NCBI RefSeq assembly: GCF_000875775.1
Contig: NZ_CP010868.1
Span: 1,054,001 to 1,118,000, forward strand
DNA: 64,000 bases
Reading direction: 5' to 3'
Origin: Nitrosopumilus piranensis
GTDB taxonomy: Archaea > Thermoproteota > Nitrososphaeria > Nitrososphaerales > Nitrosopumilaceae
A program made the position numbers and the translations under genes. The notes beneath the pieces are model-generated. The model was given only the letters and a program-made list of their open reading frames with translations, ran no database searches and was not told the DNA's origin. Each line of letters starts with the position of its first letter. The stretch's first letter is position 1. Shown piece after piece: positions 33,352-40,721 of this stretch.

Positions 33352-33471
33352 TCAAATCTTTTTTAATTTTTTTTCTAGCATTTCAAATTCTTCTATTGTT
33401 ATCTCTCCTTTAGCTAGTCTTACCTGAATTTTCTCTAAAGATTTGTTTCTGATAATTGGATTAAAAACAAT
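33352..33471 (-). pseudogene. SHOCT-domain fragment without a standard start
   Basis: The 39-codon frame ends 'LEKIQVRLAKGEITIEEFEM' and 'LEKKLKKI', a full SHOCT motif. The frame opens at a TAG, and no ATG, GTG or TTG exists; only ATT is available. No TATA box stands at the right distance. It may be the tail of a broken gene, or a tiny SHOCT protein with a rare start. Confidence 0.45.
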
Positions 33472-33479
33472 CTAATTTT

Positions 33480-33572
33480 GTGGGCAAATTTGAAGAATGT
33501 CCTTATTGTAAAAGAGATGGTCTAAGCATACCTTTACGGTTTAAAAATGAAATTAAATTCTGCCTAATATAA
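33480..33572 (+). CDS. Possible CxxC micro-protein, 30 aa
   Basis: GTG-started frame MGKFEECPYCKRDGLSIPLR followed by ten residues including one Cys. The CPYC knuckle is suggestive, and it is divergent from the SHOCT fragment. Very short, so uncertain. Confidence 0.25.
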   Translation: MGKFEECPYCKRDGLSIPLRFKNEIKFCLI

Positions 33573-33620
33573 GATGAAGCATAAATTTAGATAAAAAACT
33601 TCAAAACATGATATATTTGA

Positions 33621-34844
33621 TTATTTCTTTTTTCTAATTTGTTGTGCAACCATGGGCAAGAATGCTCCTACATCTGAAACTATTCCAAGTGCTTGCCATG
33701 TTCCTCTATCCATAAGTTTTGTTACGGTTGGCTGGTTGATATCAACAACAATGACTTTGACATTTGCAGGTAGCATGTTTCCAGTTGCAATTGAATGAAG
33801 CATGGTTGAGATCATTATGACCATCTTTGCATCTTTTAGAACTTTTTTGTATTCTCTTTGGGCTTGTGCTACATCGGTAATTACATCAGGCAGTGGACCA
33901 TCATCTCTAATTGAGCCTGCCAAAACAAATGGGACTTTATTTTTTACACATTCATACATGATCCCTTTGGTAAGTTTTTTTGATTTTACCATATTTGCAA
34001 TAGATCCTGCCTTGAAAACAGAGTTAATTGCATCCATATGGTTTCTATGACCACGATATGCTAGAGTTGCATCATGAACATTCATTCCAAGTGATGTTCC
34101 CAAAGTAGCATACTCAATATCATGTACTGCCAAAGCATTACCTGCTAGTACTCCGTCAATATATCCTGCTCTGATTAGCTCAGATACTGCATCAGATGCA
34201 CCTGTATGAACAATTGCTGGACCTCCTACTATGACGATTTTTCCCCCATTCTTTTTTGTATTGTATATGTCGTCTGCTACTTTTTTTGCAATATGCTGCG
34301 TTGGTCTTTCACTAGAACTTGAACTTCCCATAAATTCAAAGACGTTGGAGCCCTCTCGAGGTCTTTCAGGAGGATTAATCTTAACCCCATCTTCACCTAC
34401 GATGATTTGATCACCTTTTTTGACATCCCTTACAGGAACACAAAATGCCTTGTTGTTTTTTACAACAATACACTTGTCCATCATCATATTTTCTACTTGA
34501 ATCCATTTGCCTTTGTGAAAAACTTGGGTGTGATTATTGGTAGTACTGTAAAAATTATCGGGCATTACATAGTTTTTTGGAGATCTTTTTAATTTAATTT
34601 CCTTTTGGATTTTAGATACTGCTCCTTCTCTGTAAATTGTTTGCAGAATTTCATCAAGATGTTTTTGGTTTTTTCCTTTGACTAGCAATCTTGCATAGGA
34701 CTGATCTTTTTTTCTTTTCCCAATACTGATTTCTTGTACTTGAAATTCACCTTGCAAATCCATAATTTTATCAAATATTTTGGTTAAAATTAACGAGTCA
34801 ATCAAATGGCCACTGACTTCGATCTCTTGAGAAAATTTACTCAT
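33621..34844 (-). CDS. LOR/SDH bifunctional-domain protein (TIGR00300), putative ornithine cyclodeaminase
   Basis: 407 residues. The N-terminal ~100 residues are the small alpha/beta LOR/SDH-associated domain ('ISIGKRKKDQSYARLLVKGK'); the C-terminal ~250 form a nucleotide-binding domain with 'GGKIVIVGGPAIVHTGASDA', 'GYIDGVLAGNALAVHDIE' and 'HSIATGNMLPANVKVIVVD'. A methanogen member of this family has been shown to act as an NAD-dependent ornithine cyclodeaminase making proline. That reaction is a reasonable guess here. Confidence 0.85.
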   Translation of the reverse strand: MSKFSQEIEVSGHLIDSLILTKIFDKIMDLQGEFQVQEISIGKRKKDQSYARLLVKGKNQKHLDEILQTIYREGAVSKIQKEIKLKRSPKNYVMPDNFYSTTNNHTQVFHKGKWIQVENMMMDKCIVVKNNKAFCVPVRDVKKGDQIIVGEDGVKINPPERPREGSNVFEFMGSSSSSERPTQHIAKKVADDIYNTKKNGGKIVIVGGPAIVHTGASDAVSELIRAGYIDGVLAGNALAVHDIEYATLGTSLGMNVHDATLAYRGHRNHMDAINSVFKAGSIANMVKSKKLTKGIMYECVKNKVPFVLAGSIRDDGPLPDVITDVAQAQREYKKVLKDAKMVIMISTMLHSIATGNMLPANVKVIVVDINQPTVTKLMDRGTWQALGIVSDVGAFLPMVAQQIRKKK

Positions 34845-34900
34845 TTTATTATTCTTGACACAATCATAACTAAAGCTTTACGTTTTATTTGAGGCTAAAA

Positions 34901-35257
34901 TTATACAGGAAGAATTACCTTTCCCTCAAATTTTGGAATATTATCTGACTGGAACATTTTTTCTAACTTTTCTTTTTGTTCTTGAGTAACTCCTTGAACA
35001 ATAGTTTTAGATGCTCCGCTATTATCAACTAAAGCCAAGATGTAACCGCTGTTATCTGTTAAAACAAACCCTGCTGATTCATCTACAAATGCATAAAGAT
35101 TTTCTTCACCTACAGGCTTCCAAACATTGGATTTTGTATCAGTTAACGCCAATGCTGGCATTGCTTTTCCATCAGTTAACTTATTGAGATATTCTCTTGC
35201 TTCTGCTACTCTTTTTTGGCCAAGCTTTAATGCCTGAAAATATTGCATATTTGGCAA
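34901..35257 (-). CDS. Hypothetical protein, 118 aa
   Basis: An alpha/beta protein with 'LKLGQKRVAEAREYLNKLTD', 'PALALTDTKSNVWKPVGEEN', 'AFVDESAGFVLTDNSGYILA', a Gly/Asp pattern like small PAS or profilin-type sheets, and a charged helix near the end. An in-frame ATG three codons in (MQYF) is an alternative start. No family recognised. It lies 56 nt upstream of the LOR/SDH gene. Confidence 0.65.
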   Translation of the reverse strand: MPNMQYFQALKLGQKRVAEAREYLNKLTDGKAMPALALTDTKSNVWKPVGEENLYAFVDESAGFVLTDNSGYILALVDNSGASKTIVQGVTQEQKEKLEKMFQSDNIPKFEGKVILPV

Positions 35258-35302
35258 AGTATCTAATTGTTATAAAAACAGTATTGCCACAAAAGATAGT
35301 TA

Positions 35303-35317
35303 TAGAATATTATTCTA
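35303..35317. promoter_or_regulatory. TAGAAT dyad before the 35327 gene
   Basis: TAGAATATTATTCTA is a perfect 6-3-6 dyad ending 9 nt before the ATG. The same arrangement precedes the winged-helix gene at 13481. Because AT-rich palindromes arise by chance, function is only suggested. Confidence 0.4.
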
Positions 35318-35326
35318 AACAAATCG

Positions 35327-35626
35327 ATGCCCCTTACAAATAATGTAATAATCAAATTAAATGAAATTACGACTATGATTGAGGATAAATCAAAATTATC
35401 TGAATCCGAAGTTGACGAAATAAAATCAATATTCAAAGGGCTAGTTGAAAGTGGAGAGAGATATGATGTTGATGAGATTGAATTCTGGTTTGAAAATGAA
35501 GGTAGTTGGAAAAATAAAGAATCTCGGGTAAGAATTGCAAATCTTTCAAACTATGTTCAAGACAAATACCAACAAACTGCTCATCTAAGAATACTTTCTG
35601 ATGATGATTGTAGTTGCGGTCATTAG
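35327..35626 (+). CDS. Hypothetical acidic protein with DCSCGH tail, 99 aa
   Basis: Acidic helical protein (MPLTNNVIIKLNEITTMIED...) with 'VDEIEFWFENEGSWKNKESR' in the middle and a C-terminus DDDCSCGH that could bind a metal. Its stop overlaps the convergent 74-aa gene by 4 nt. Preceded by the TAGAAT dyad. Confidence 0.65.
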   Translation: MPLTNNVIIKLNEITTMIEDKSKLSESEVDEIKSIFKGLVESGERYDVDEIEFWFENEGSWKNKESRVRIANLSNYVQDKYQQTAHLRILSDDDCSCGH

Positions 35627-35847
35627 GTTTCGAGTTGTTCTAACAGTCTACCTACAATCTTTGCATTTTCTTGTCGTTCTTTTAGAATCTCATCTAATCT
35701 TGATTGATCTTTTTTTTCTTTTGTAATTAACTCAAAATACTCTTCATCTAAATCACTGTTGGCTTGTAATCTTTTAATCACTTCAAATAATATTCCAATA
35801 ATCTGTTTTTGTGCTTCGATTAATTCATCTTTTTCAGATTCTGACAT
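35623..35847 (-). CDS. Coiled-coil protein, 74 aa
   Basis: Fully helical (MSESEKDELIEAQKQIIGIL...LDEILKERQENAKIVGRLLE) with heptads throughout. It starts directly after the stop of the HD-domain gene (TGA then ATG), so it is translationally linked with it and may be a small partner. Confidence 0.65.
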   Translation of the reverse strand: MSESEKDELIEAQKQIIGILFEVIKRLQANSDLDEEYFELITKEKKDQSRLDEILKERQENAKIVGRLLEQLET

Positions 35848-36381
35848 TCAATTACTCTCTACAATCTTTGTAAATAATTCTTTTAATCTTGGATGGGTTA
35901 TGCTTTTTTTTGCAGATTCAAAAAAAGTGTCCAGTTTTTCTTTAGAAAGTCCTTGAGATTGATACATTTTTGCTTGAAGTGCCATCTCCAACTTGTCAAT
36001 TTGATGAACAATTTGACTTTCTGCAGTAGAATTTTCCTGATACTCTCTCCACATATCAAAATACTGTGAACTTGTTGCATCCGGCAAAGTTTGGATAATT
36101 TCGTCAAATGCAGAGTTTTCTAGTTTTTCTTTTTCTTTTTCGTTTATTTTTTCTGGAACAATATCTCCAATTTTAGATTCAGCCAAATCATGCAATAAAA
36201 TCATTTTTAGAATTTTTTCCGAATTTAGATTCTCTAAATCAGATATTATCATTCCTATAATACTCATAGAAAACGTATGATCTGCAACAGATTCAGGGTT
36301 GTTGATTGATAATTTGTCTATCCATCCCTGCCGTGGTACGTTTTTCAGATTTACAGCAATTTTTAAAAAATCTTCTATCAT
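35848..36381 (-). CDS. HD-domain nucleotidase (YfbR/HDDC2-like)
   Basis: 177 residues with the HD metal motif: H in 'SVADHTFSMSIIGMII', H-D in 'LLHDLAESKIGDIVP' and a later D in 'QIVHQIDKLEMALQA'. This pattern ('...HDLaE...GDi.p') fits 5'-deoxynucleotidases of the YfbR/HDDC2 group, which dephosphorylate dNMPs. 'VPRQGW' near the start is also typical. Substrate is inferred from the family. Confidence 0.88.
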   Translation of the reverse strand: MIEDFLKIAVNLKNVPRQGWIDKLSINNPESVADHTFSMSIIGMIISDLENLNSEKILKMILLHDLAESKIGDIVPEKINEKEKEKLENSAFDEIIQTLPDATSSQYFDMWREYQENSTAESQIVHQIDKLEMALQAKMYQSQGLSKEKLDTFFESAKKSITHPRLKELFTKIVESN

Positions 36382-36462
36382 TGTAAGTTAATACAAAGTA
36401 TTCTCCTAAAGAGTTTTGAGATTTTCGAACAACATAATAGTTGAGTTGGATTATACCATCAT

Positions 36463-36999
36463 ATGAAAATATACACCAAAACAGGTGATGATGGAAATAC
36501 TGGTATTCAAGGAAATTTGCGTATATCCAAATCTCATCCCAGAATTATTGCCTATGGGGCAGTAGATGAGACAAATGCTGCGTTAGGAATTGTTTTAGCA
36601 AATTCAGTAGATAAGGATATTTTTAATTGTCTTACAAAAATTCAAAATGATTTGTTTGTTGTAGGATCTGATCTGTCAAATCCCAATCTTAATGATGTAA
36701 AAAATAGAGTTACACTGGAAATGATTCAAGAATTAGAACATTATATTGATAAATTCGAATTAGAATTACCGCCTTTGACAAATTTCATTTTGCCAGGGGG
36801 GGCAATTCCGGCAGCTCAATTACAATTTACGAGAACAATTGTCCGAAGAGCTGAAACCTTAACAGTAGATCTTGCAGAAAAAGATGAAATTAACACTAAT
36901 TGCTTAATTTACCTTAATCGATTATCTGATCTGTTTTTTGTTCTAGGTCGTCTAATCAATAAAAGACAGGGGAAAAAGGACATCCTCTGGAAACCATAG
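36463..36999 (+). CDS. Cob(I)alamin adenosyltransferase, PduO type
   Basis: The 178-residue protein starts 'MKIYTKTGDDGNTG' (ATP-binding loop), has 'YGAVDETNAALG' and the Arg-rich helix 'RTIVRRAETLTVDL'. It transfers the adenosyl group of ATP to cob(I)alamin, making the B12 coenzyme used by methylmalonyl-CoA mutase. It links functionally with cbtBA in this window. Confidence 0.93.
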   Translation: MKIYTKTGDDGNTGIQGNLRISKSHPRIIAYGAVDETNAALGIVLANSVDKDIFNCLTKIQNDLFVVGSDLSNPNLNDVKNRVTLEMIQELEHYIDKFELELPPLTNFILPGGAIPAAQLQFTRTIVRRAETLTVDLAEKDEINTNCLIYLNRLSDLFFVLGRLINKRQGKKDILWKP

Positions 37000-37002
37000 A
37001 GA

Positions 37003-37134
37003 ATGAAATGCAATAACTCTTGCAACGGATTCTTTTTGGGATGCAGATGTGGTGAACATACATTTATGATAATAATTGATTATGATAATACTCTAAAAGA
37101 CCATTATACAATCCCAAAAATAATGAATTATTAA
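37003..37134 (+). CDS. Cys-containing micro-protein, 43 aa
   Basis: Frame MKCNNSCNGFFLGCRCGEHT followed by a hydrophobic-acidic segment. The C-x3-C-x6-C-x-C-x2-H set near the N-terminus could bind metal, and is loosely like the Cys-rich proteins at 12298 and 39355. It begins 3 nt after the adenosyltransferase stop, so it could be an operon member. Confidence 0.4.
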   Translation: MKCNNSCNGFFLGCRCGEHTFMIIIDYDNTLKDHYTIPKIMNY

Positions 37135-37403
37135 AAAAAAATTAACCTTGAACCATCCCTTGAATCACAATTTTATTTTAACATTCCCCCCCATACATAA
37201 TATCAAATGTTAATCAAATGAATACTGTAAACGGTATCTTGGTCGAAAAAATAACTGAAATGCCAATTTCAGAACATAATGTTTACACTAAATGAAGAAA
37301 AAACCAAAATGCAGTTTAGTCAACAAAATTATTAAAAACCAGTGACTTTTTTGTCAATATTTACAATATAATTTCTTTAATGTAAAAATTCTAGATAACA
37401 ACA

Positions 37404-37778
37404 ATGAAGTTTTCTCTAGATTTTTATAATTTCATATTCAAAATTAGTTCCCAAATTAGATTTATCGGCATATATCATCATGATCATTTAGATGGACAGA
37501 TGAAATGGGGTTTAGAAAGTTATATGACAAAAGAAGAAACAAAAAAATCTCTCCAAAACGCACTGAGAAGATGGAACGAGCGTAAGGAATTATCTTCAAA
37601 ATTAGGATCTCCAGTTTACACTATGACTGTCTATAAATTAGTAAAGAGAGCAACAATTGAATTATCTGATAAAACATTAATTTTAATCAGTACTGACATT
37701 GATGCAGATATAGAACAAATAGTTAAAAAATTACTAGGCAATAAAGAAAAAATTCTAGAAAAATTAGAGATACGATAA
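37404..37778 (+). CDS. Roadblock/LC7-like small protein, second copy
   Basis: The 124-residue product aligns with the 3521-3913 protein over its length: an N-terminal helix/strand (MKFSLDFYNF...), 'ETKKSLQNALRRWNERKELS', 'TMTVYKLVKRATIELSDKTL' and a terminal helix. The strand turn 'DNEGNIL' of the first copy is replaced by HDHLDGQM here. About 270 nt of spacer (37135-37403) without a convincing gene precedes it; one 25-codon frame at 37218 was seen there. Confidence 0.7.
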   Translation: MKFSLDFYNFIFKISSQIRFIGIYHHDHLDGQMKWGLESYMTKEETKKSLQNALRRWNERKELSSKLGSPVYTMTVYKLVKRATIELSDKTLILISTDIDADIEQIVKKLLGNKEKILEKLEIR

Positions 37779-37905
37779 TACGTTTGATTATGTTGGATTA
37801 AAAACTTGGATTAAACATAATGTATTTGGGATTAGAAAAATACTATTATGAAAATCTAGACGGATGGACACACTTTAATTCCTCAACCAGCAACATTTTT
37901 TGAGT

Positions 37906-37979
37906 GCCGGGGTAGCTCAGCCTGGGAGAGCACTCGGCTGAAGACCGGGCTGTCGCGCGTTCAAATCCCGCCCCCGGCA
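37906..37979 (+). tRNA. tRNA-Phe (GAA)
   Basis: Complete cloverleaf of 74 nt without CCA. Acceptor GCCGGGG/CCCCGGC with discriminator A, D-arm GCTC/GAGC, anticodon arm CTCGG-CTGAAGA-CCGGG with anticodon GAA, and T-loop TTCAAAT. The T stem GCGCG/CCCGC contains one C-C mismatch (52-62). A TTTAATT box at 37874-37880 stands ~29 nt upstream. No intron. Confidence 0.97.
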
Positions 37980-38065
37980 TTGTAATATCACATTAGTGCC
38001 CTTACATGAAAAATAATGGATTATTCTAAATTTTCGTAATCTTGTATAGGGGTATGAAATCCAAA

Positions 38066-39217
38066 TTATCGCGTCTGTTGAACGTGTGGTTGGCCAAAAG
38101 AATCTCTGAAATCATGATAGCGCAGACTAATGCTTCCCCCTCCAGAAGAAATTAATTCAGTACCTGATTTATTGCAGATTTTAGTTGGTACTTTGAAGGC
38201 GCCCTCAAATATTCCAGAACTTGGACTTGTTTCAACAAGCGTAAACCCTGTAGATGCCAATCCTCCATGTTCTATGCCATCAACGGTACATCTTTGATAC
38301 CTCACATCTTTGATTCTAACTTCTAATAAGATTCCACCACTAGCGGACCCAACGGTATCAACAAATGGAGAATTAGGATTATTTACGACCAGGTAAATAT
38401 CTTGCAGGTTACTGTTCAAGTTCAAGTCAGGATCAATCAGAGTAATTGTGACAGGTTGGCCAAAACGATAATTTTTAGGAGTAATAAAAAGAGTAGCTGG
38501 ATTTTTTGGGCTGTCTTCATCAAGTAAATATTGAAGTGACTTTAAAAATTCAGAATTTGATAAACGGCCATCACTCCACCATTCAGAGTTTTTTCTAATC
38601 TCTGCAAGATCTTTTCGCATGTCTTTACCTTTCATGGATACGTCTTTTGGAAAATCAATTGTCTTTTGCTTTATCAGATATTTGATGCCTTCAATGAACT
38701 CAAAATCAGATATTTGGTTCAATGACCACCATTTCGCAGTACTACGAACCCATCCTGGAATAAGTTCTTGTGATTCAGAATTTGTTGTAAAAATATCAGT
38801 ATTGACGCCAATATTTTGATTTGGGTTAGGTTTCTCATACGAATTAATTACAAAGCTAATCTCTGCGATTTCAGAATACCGTCCGAAATTAGATTTAATA
38901 GTATATACGCCAGTTTTTTTGAAATCAGCCGTATCAATAAATATTGAAAAATTTTTCTCTGGACTGACATCCGTTTTCAGCAGCGATACTATCTTTCCAG
39001 TAGGAGCATAAAGGATTATTTGGACGGATTCATTTTCATGGTATTTCTCAACCGCGCCCGTAATGTTTATCACCTCACCAATCACGTAAGATTCTTTGTC
39101 GGATTCAACAAGCAGGTATTCATATTCTGATTCTAGTTGATAGTTTCCATATGCACTAGCTTCGATAATTACTCCGAATGCAAGTAAAACAACAACTAAT
39201 AGAACAAGCACCTTCAC
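38066..39217 (-). CDS. Exported surface protein with two thaumarchaeal WW motifs
   Basis: A signal peptide (1-22) leads into an Ig-like beta domain (~30-130: 'YVIGEVINITGAVEKYHENE'), then two helical motifs: 'IPGWVRSTAKWWSLNQISD' with 'FEFIEGIKYLIKQ', and 'LAEIRKNSEWWSDGRLSNSE' with 'FLKSLQYLLDE'. A C-terminal beta domain (~245-383, 'ITLIDPDLNLNSNLQDIYLV') resembles repeats in thaumarchaeal S-layer-like proteins. Four Cys are present (RCTVDG, ICNKSG and others). Probably cell-surface or S-layer associated. No membrane anchor at the C-terminus is visible. Confidence 0.8.
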   Translation of the reverse strand: MKVLVLLVVVLLAFGVIIEASAYGNYQLESEYEYLLVESDKESYVIGEVINITGAVEKYHENESVQIILYAPTGKIVSLLKTDVSPEKNFSIFIDTADFKKTGVYTIKSNFGRYSEIAEISFVINSYEKPNPNQNIGVNTDIFTTNSESQELIPGWVRSTAKWWSLNQISDFEFIEGIKYLIKQKTIDFPKDVSMKGKDMRKDLAEIRKNSEWWSDGRLSNSEFLKSLQYLLDEDSPKNPATLFITPKNYRFGQPVTITLIDPDLNLNSNLQDIYLVVNNPNSPFVDTVGSASGGILLEVRIKDVRYQRCTVDGIEHGGLASTGFTLVETSPSSGIFEGAFKVPTKICNKSGTELISSGGGSISLRYHDFRDSFGQPHVQQTR

Positions 39218-39354
39218 ACTATCATATGGTTTTCATTTTAGATAAACTTGAGAACTTTCATAGTCTAACTACAGATTACAAATTATCAAAGTGTTAAAAG
39301 TCTGAAACAGACAATAAAATTATGAATACAGCACCAGTATGACACCATAGACAG

Positions 39355-39471
39355 ATGTGTTCAGATTGCAAACAAGTAAAATGTATGAGTGGTTGTGATT
39401 GTCAGACATGTAACTCAGAACATGGTTTCCAATCAGATGAATCCTGGTTTCCTGCTGTAATTATTTTTTGA
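39355..39471 (+). CDS. Cys-rich micro-protein, 38 aa
   Basis: Frame MCSDCKQVKCMSGCDCQTCN with C-x2-C-x4-C-x3-C-x-C-x2-C-N. The first four spacings and the terminal C-N equal those in the 35-residue protein at 12298, which supports a shared small family. Its 3' half runs antisense through the metallophosphoesterase remnant, so the C-terminal sequence may be young. Confidence 0.5.
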   Translation: MCSDCKQVKCMSGCDCQTCNSEHGFQSDESWFPAVIIF

Positions 39472-39654
39472 GCCATTTAGCAATGTTTGTTGCATCTTGT
39501 ACTTTATCTCCAAAATCATCAAAATAGTCTCCCAAGAATACAATTTTGTGAGGATTTTCTTGAGATAATTTTTTGCTGTATTGTAATCATTATGAATATC
39601 GGGAATAATCAATGTTTTTTCTGATGTATCTTTGACCATGATTTTTATCGACAT
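39407..39654 (-). pseudogene. Decayed calcineurin-like metallophosphoesterase
   Basis: The start 'TLIIPDIHNDYNTAKN' has the D-x-H metal motif. One extra A in the run at ~39580 would join it to the other frame, which then reads QENPHKIVFLGDYFDDFGD (the GD motif) and DATNIAKWLKK. A TAA at 39461 interrupts the frame, but it continues LQQETRIHLIGNHVLSYM, where GNH(D) is the next conserved motif with the Asp changed to Val. So there is one frameshift, one stop, one lost ligand, and no C-terminal half. Confidence 0.75.
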
Positions 39655-39884
39655 GATAGTCTGAAACCATTGTTTCCGTTCAAATCCCTATCAAGGAATT
39701 TACTGTGGCGTTGGGATACTCTGTAGGGGCACTGAACACGTTTTGCAAAAAATTCAATTTCTCAAAAAAATTTTTTAATTTTTTTGAAATGTTAGAGTAC
39801 TCATGTGATTTCATAAATCCCGCCAGGCACTGTTTTAATATTAAAAAAAATATTAAGTATGGTGATCATGATTTTTTTAAAATA
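39655..39884. other. AT-rich spacer with tRNA T-arm copy and two hairpins
   Basis: CGTTCAAATCCC at 39677-39688 repeats positions 37958-37969 of tRNA-Phe. CAAAAAAATT (39763-39772) / AATTTTTTTG (39777-39786) and TTAATATT (39835-39842) / AATATTAA (39849-39856) form hairpins. A 64-codon plus frame here has poor composition and is not called. The stretch may be remains of an integrated element. Confidence 0.4.
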
Positions 39885-40217
39885 TCATACATCTACTAAA
39901 TTATAAAAACTCTTTCCAGAAGCGGATTTTTCAGAGACGCATTTAACTGGTCCCAAAGCATTTCCATTATTTACATCTGAACGTAATTTCTCATTACTGA
40001 ATTTTTTAACAATTGCTACTCTTGTTGTATGGAATTTATTTACAAAATTACCTTCAACTTCAAAAGTTTCTTTAGTGGTAATCTTTACTCCTTTTGTGAT
40101 TATGTCTCCTTGAGTATAATCTGAATCTTCAATGAATGTAATGGTAAACGCTTTATCGCCAATTTTTGCCAAGCTGACTGAATCGCCAATAGTTGCATAA
40201 TCTGCTAACGTTGCTAT
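39885..40217 (-). CDS. Hypothetical protein with ATA start and perfect Shine-Dalgarno, 110 aa
   Basis: Reading from ATA at 40217 gives (M)ATLADYATIGDSVSLAKIGD, then 'KITTKETFEVEGNFVNKFHT' and 'GNALGPVKCVSEKSASGKSF'. The first in-frame TTG (40170-40172) would drop 15 conserved-looking residues. A TGA lies just two codons before the ATA, so the true start must be in this short window. The fold looks like a small beta barrel (OB-like); a role in nucleic acid binding is only a guess. Confidence 0.75.
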   Translation of the reverse strand: MATLADYATIGDSVSLAKIGDKAFTITFIEDSDYTQGDIITKGVKITTKETFEVEGNFVNKFHTTRVAIVKKFSNEKLRSDVNNGNALGPVKCVSEKSASGKSFYNLVDV

Positions 40218-40223
40218 CTTCTT

Positions 40224-40231
40224 TCACCTCC
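40224..40231 (-). promoter_or_regulatory. Perfect Shine-Dalgarno deciding the ATA start
   Basis: GGAGGTGA on the minus strand is an eight-base complement to the archaeal 16S rRNA 3' end and lies 6 nt (AAGAAG) before the ATA at 40217. Such a strong site is unusual in this mostly leaderless window. Confidence 0.7.
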
Positions 40232-40414
40232 CAAAATTAATGATTAAGATACTTTTGATAAATTGATCTTAAAGTAAATTTTTGACTCAGATGGCTACTT
40301 TCATCTACCATTAACAAAAAGTTTGGTTGATCGGAAAATATTTGTACAAAATCCTCAAAAAACCAATTCTACAAAATATTTAAAAATAAGGCGACCTCTA
40401 GATTTTCGACATTC

Positions 40415-40687
40415 ATGGCTGAAAAAAAATCTGTAAAGAAGACTAAATCAAAAAACCCTAAGGCAAAAACTACAAAATCTAAGGCTAAAGCAACCAAATC
40501 AAAGGCTAAGGCAAAAACTACAAAATCTAAGGCTAAAGCAACCAAATCAAAAACCAAAAAAGATGAACCTGTTGGAGATATGGGGATAGTTATAGTAGAT
40601 GATGATATTGAAATTGATCAGGAAAAAGTCAATGAAGAAAGACGTGCATATTTAGAAGAAGCAAGGTCTCAGGAAGCATTTGACTAG
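40415..40687 (+). CDS. Lysine-rich repeat protein with acidic tail, 90 aa
   Basis: Residues 1-50 are made of Lys/Ala/Thr/Ser repeats (KAKTTKSKAKATKSK twice), like histone H1 or bacterial HU tails. Residues 51-90 are acidic ('VDDDIEIDQEKVNEERRAYL'). The basic part should bind DNA or RNA. The repeat is also exact at DNA level. Start ATG follows a TATA-like ATATTTAAAAATAAG. Charge-segregated architecture suggests a chromatin- or polymerase-associated role, inferred. Confidence 0.75.
   Translation: MAEKKSVKKTKSKNPKAKTTKSKAKATKSKAKAKTTKSKAKATKSKTKKDEPVGDMGIVIVDDDIEIDQEKVNEERRAYLEEARSQEAFD
40460..40551 (+). repeat. Tandem 48-nt repeat within the Lys-rich gene
   Basis: A 44-nt block beginning AAGGCAAAAACTACAAAATC occurs exactly at 40460-40503 and 40508-40551, a 48-nt period equal to 16 codons. 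Identity at synonymous sites shows a recent duplication or ongoing slippage. Confidence 0.85.
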
Positions 40688-40721
40688 GAATCTTTATCCG
40701 ATTCAATAACATAGTACCTGT

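Noticed and set aside
39671-39700. Second tRNA 3' half
   Set aside because: Only the TTCAAATCCC core matches; the flanks do not pair as a T stem and there is no acceptor.
39705-39899. 64-codon plus-strand frame
   Set aside because: Composition (Phe/Lys/Asn runs from poly-A/T) looks like translated AT-rich spacer; it crosses two hairpins and has no promoter-like sequence.
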